64,000 bases of DNA from Stenotrophomonas cyclobalanopsidis (GTDB lineage Bacteria; Pseudomonadota; Gammaproteobacteria; Xanthomonadales; Xanthomonadaceae): assembly GCF_008710035.1 (NCBI RefSeq), contig NZ_VYKI01000012.1, positions 74,788 to 138,787 on the forward strand. Direction: 5' to 3'. This document shows, piece by piece, positions 63,817-64,000 of this stretch (positions within the stretch are counted from its first letter, which is position 1; each line of letters begins with the position of its first letter). A program made the translations under genes and the position numbers. Under the pieces are notes generated by a model. It saw nothing but the letters and a program-made list of their open reading frames with translations. It did not search any database and was not told the DNA's origin.

Positions 63817-64000
63817 GCAGGGCTGCGCCCTGCACCCGCCGAGGCCGAAGCGACAGCAACAGCAAAAGCCTGCATTCCGTGGGATGGCGGGGTGGGTCCG
63901 GTTGAGGGGGACGCCGTAAATACGTCCATGTAGGCTCGGTCGCCGCATCCATGCGGCTCACGCCCCCTCAACCGGACCCACCCCGCCTTCGACAGTTTCC
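63817..64000 (+). repeat. Composite hairpin element, copy D (short core; cut by window end)
   Basis: The copy begins with gcagggc-tgc-gccctgc at 63817 and has perfect arms of 25 nt at 63886-63910 and 63963-63987. Between them is a 52-nt core that matches copy A in length and pattern (acgccgt.aa..cgtccatg..ggctcg). The inner hairpin gccgc-atccat-gcggc is intact. The trailing ttcgacagtttcc reaches the window end. Confidence 0.82.

Overview
The window is high-GC, densely coded chromosomal DNA from a gammaproteobacterium of the Xanthomonadaceae, most likely a Stenotrophomonas close to S. maltophilia. The main clue is the large number of short palindromes that start with GTAG. These are the SMAG/REP elements typical of Stenotrophomonas, and a REP-associated tyrosine transposase (RAYT) sits among them. 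The conserved housekeeping genes and their order (leuS-lptE-holA-nadD-rsfS-rlmH, maf-rng-yhdP-tldD) fit this assignment. No prophage, insertion sequence, CRISPR array or plasmid gene is visible.

Layout. 1-10.6 kb: a leucine-dehydrogenase-like gene cut by the window edge, an HDOD protein, a phospholipase-D/cardiolipin-synthase-like enzyme, an S4-domain pseudouridine-synthase relative that has lost its catalytic residues, a YgjP-type peptidase, a DUF2058 protein, a TraR-type zinc finger, MscS, and an ECF sigma / anti-sigma-like / DUF4097 cassette. 10.7-20 kb: a YegD-type Hsp70, YjdM, a transglutaminase-TPR lipid-envelope or periplasmic protein, small membrane proteins, and an AcvB/VirJ-type hydrolase facing an MprF lysyl-phosphatidylglycerol synthase. 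20-31 kb: RidA, an RnfB-like ferredoxin, a HAD phosphatase, metG, DUF2147, VOC, DUF885, a queuosine-precursor transporter, DUF502 and a DUF4442 thioesterase-fold protein. 31-36 kb: the RAYT locus, then a translationally coupled FecR/LysM plus CHASE2-GGDEF pair and a CnoX-like thioredoxin. 36-43.4 kb: the leuS-to-rlmH cluster followed by tRNA-Asn(GTT). 43.4-51 kb: an arginine/ornithine-type antiporter, an atypical low-GC gene for a CoiA-like nuclease with a coiled coil and a membrane anchor, a TonB-dependent receptor and a TonB protein, a tandem REP array and a SIMPL protein. 51-64 kb: maf, rng, yhdP, tldD, darP, pmbA, DUF4870, ispA, xseB and tilS.

The genes fall mostly into envelope maintenance (MprF/AcvB, PLD, LptE, YhdP, MscS), translation and tRNA or ribosome maturation (MetRS, LeuRS, TilS, RsfS, RlmH, DarP, RNase G) and signalling (ECF sigma, GGDEF).

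The most unusual material lies between genes. Five full copies and one remnant of a composite multi-hairpin element are present. Each has a conserved 52-nt core flanked by arms of about 25 nt; four arm pairs differ in sequence between copies yet stay self-complementary. Two insert modules, of about 79 and 77 nt, occur in all four combinations (none, first, second, both). I do not recognise this as a described family. Other notable points are a 26-G homopolymer next to the RAYT, three genes whose stop codon lies inside a REP, and the CoiA-like membrane-anchored nuclease candidate.
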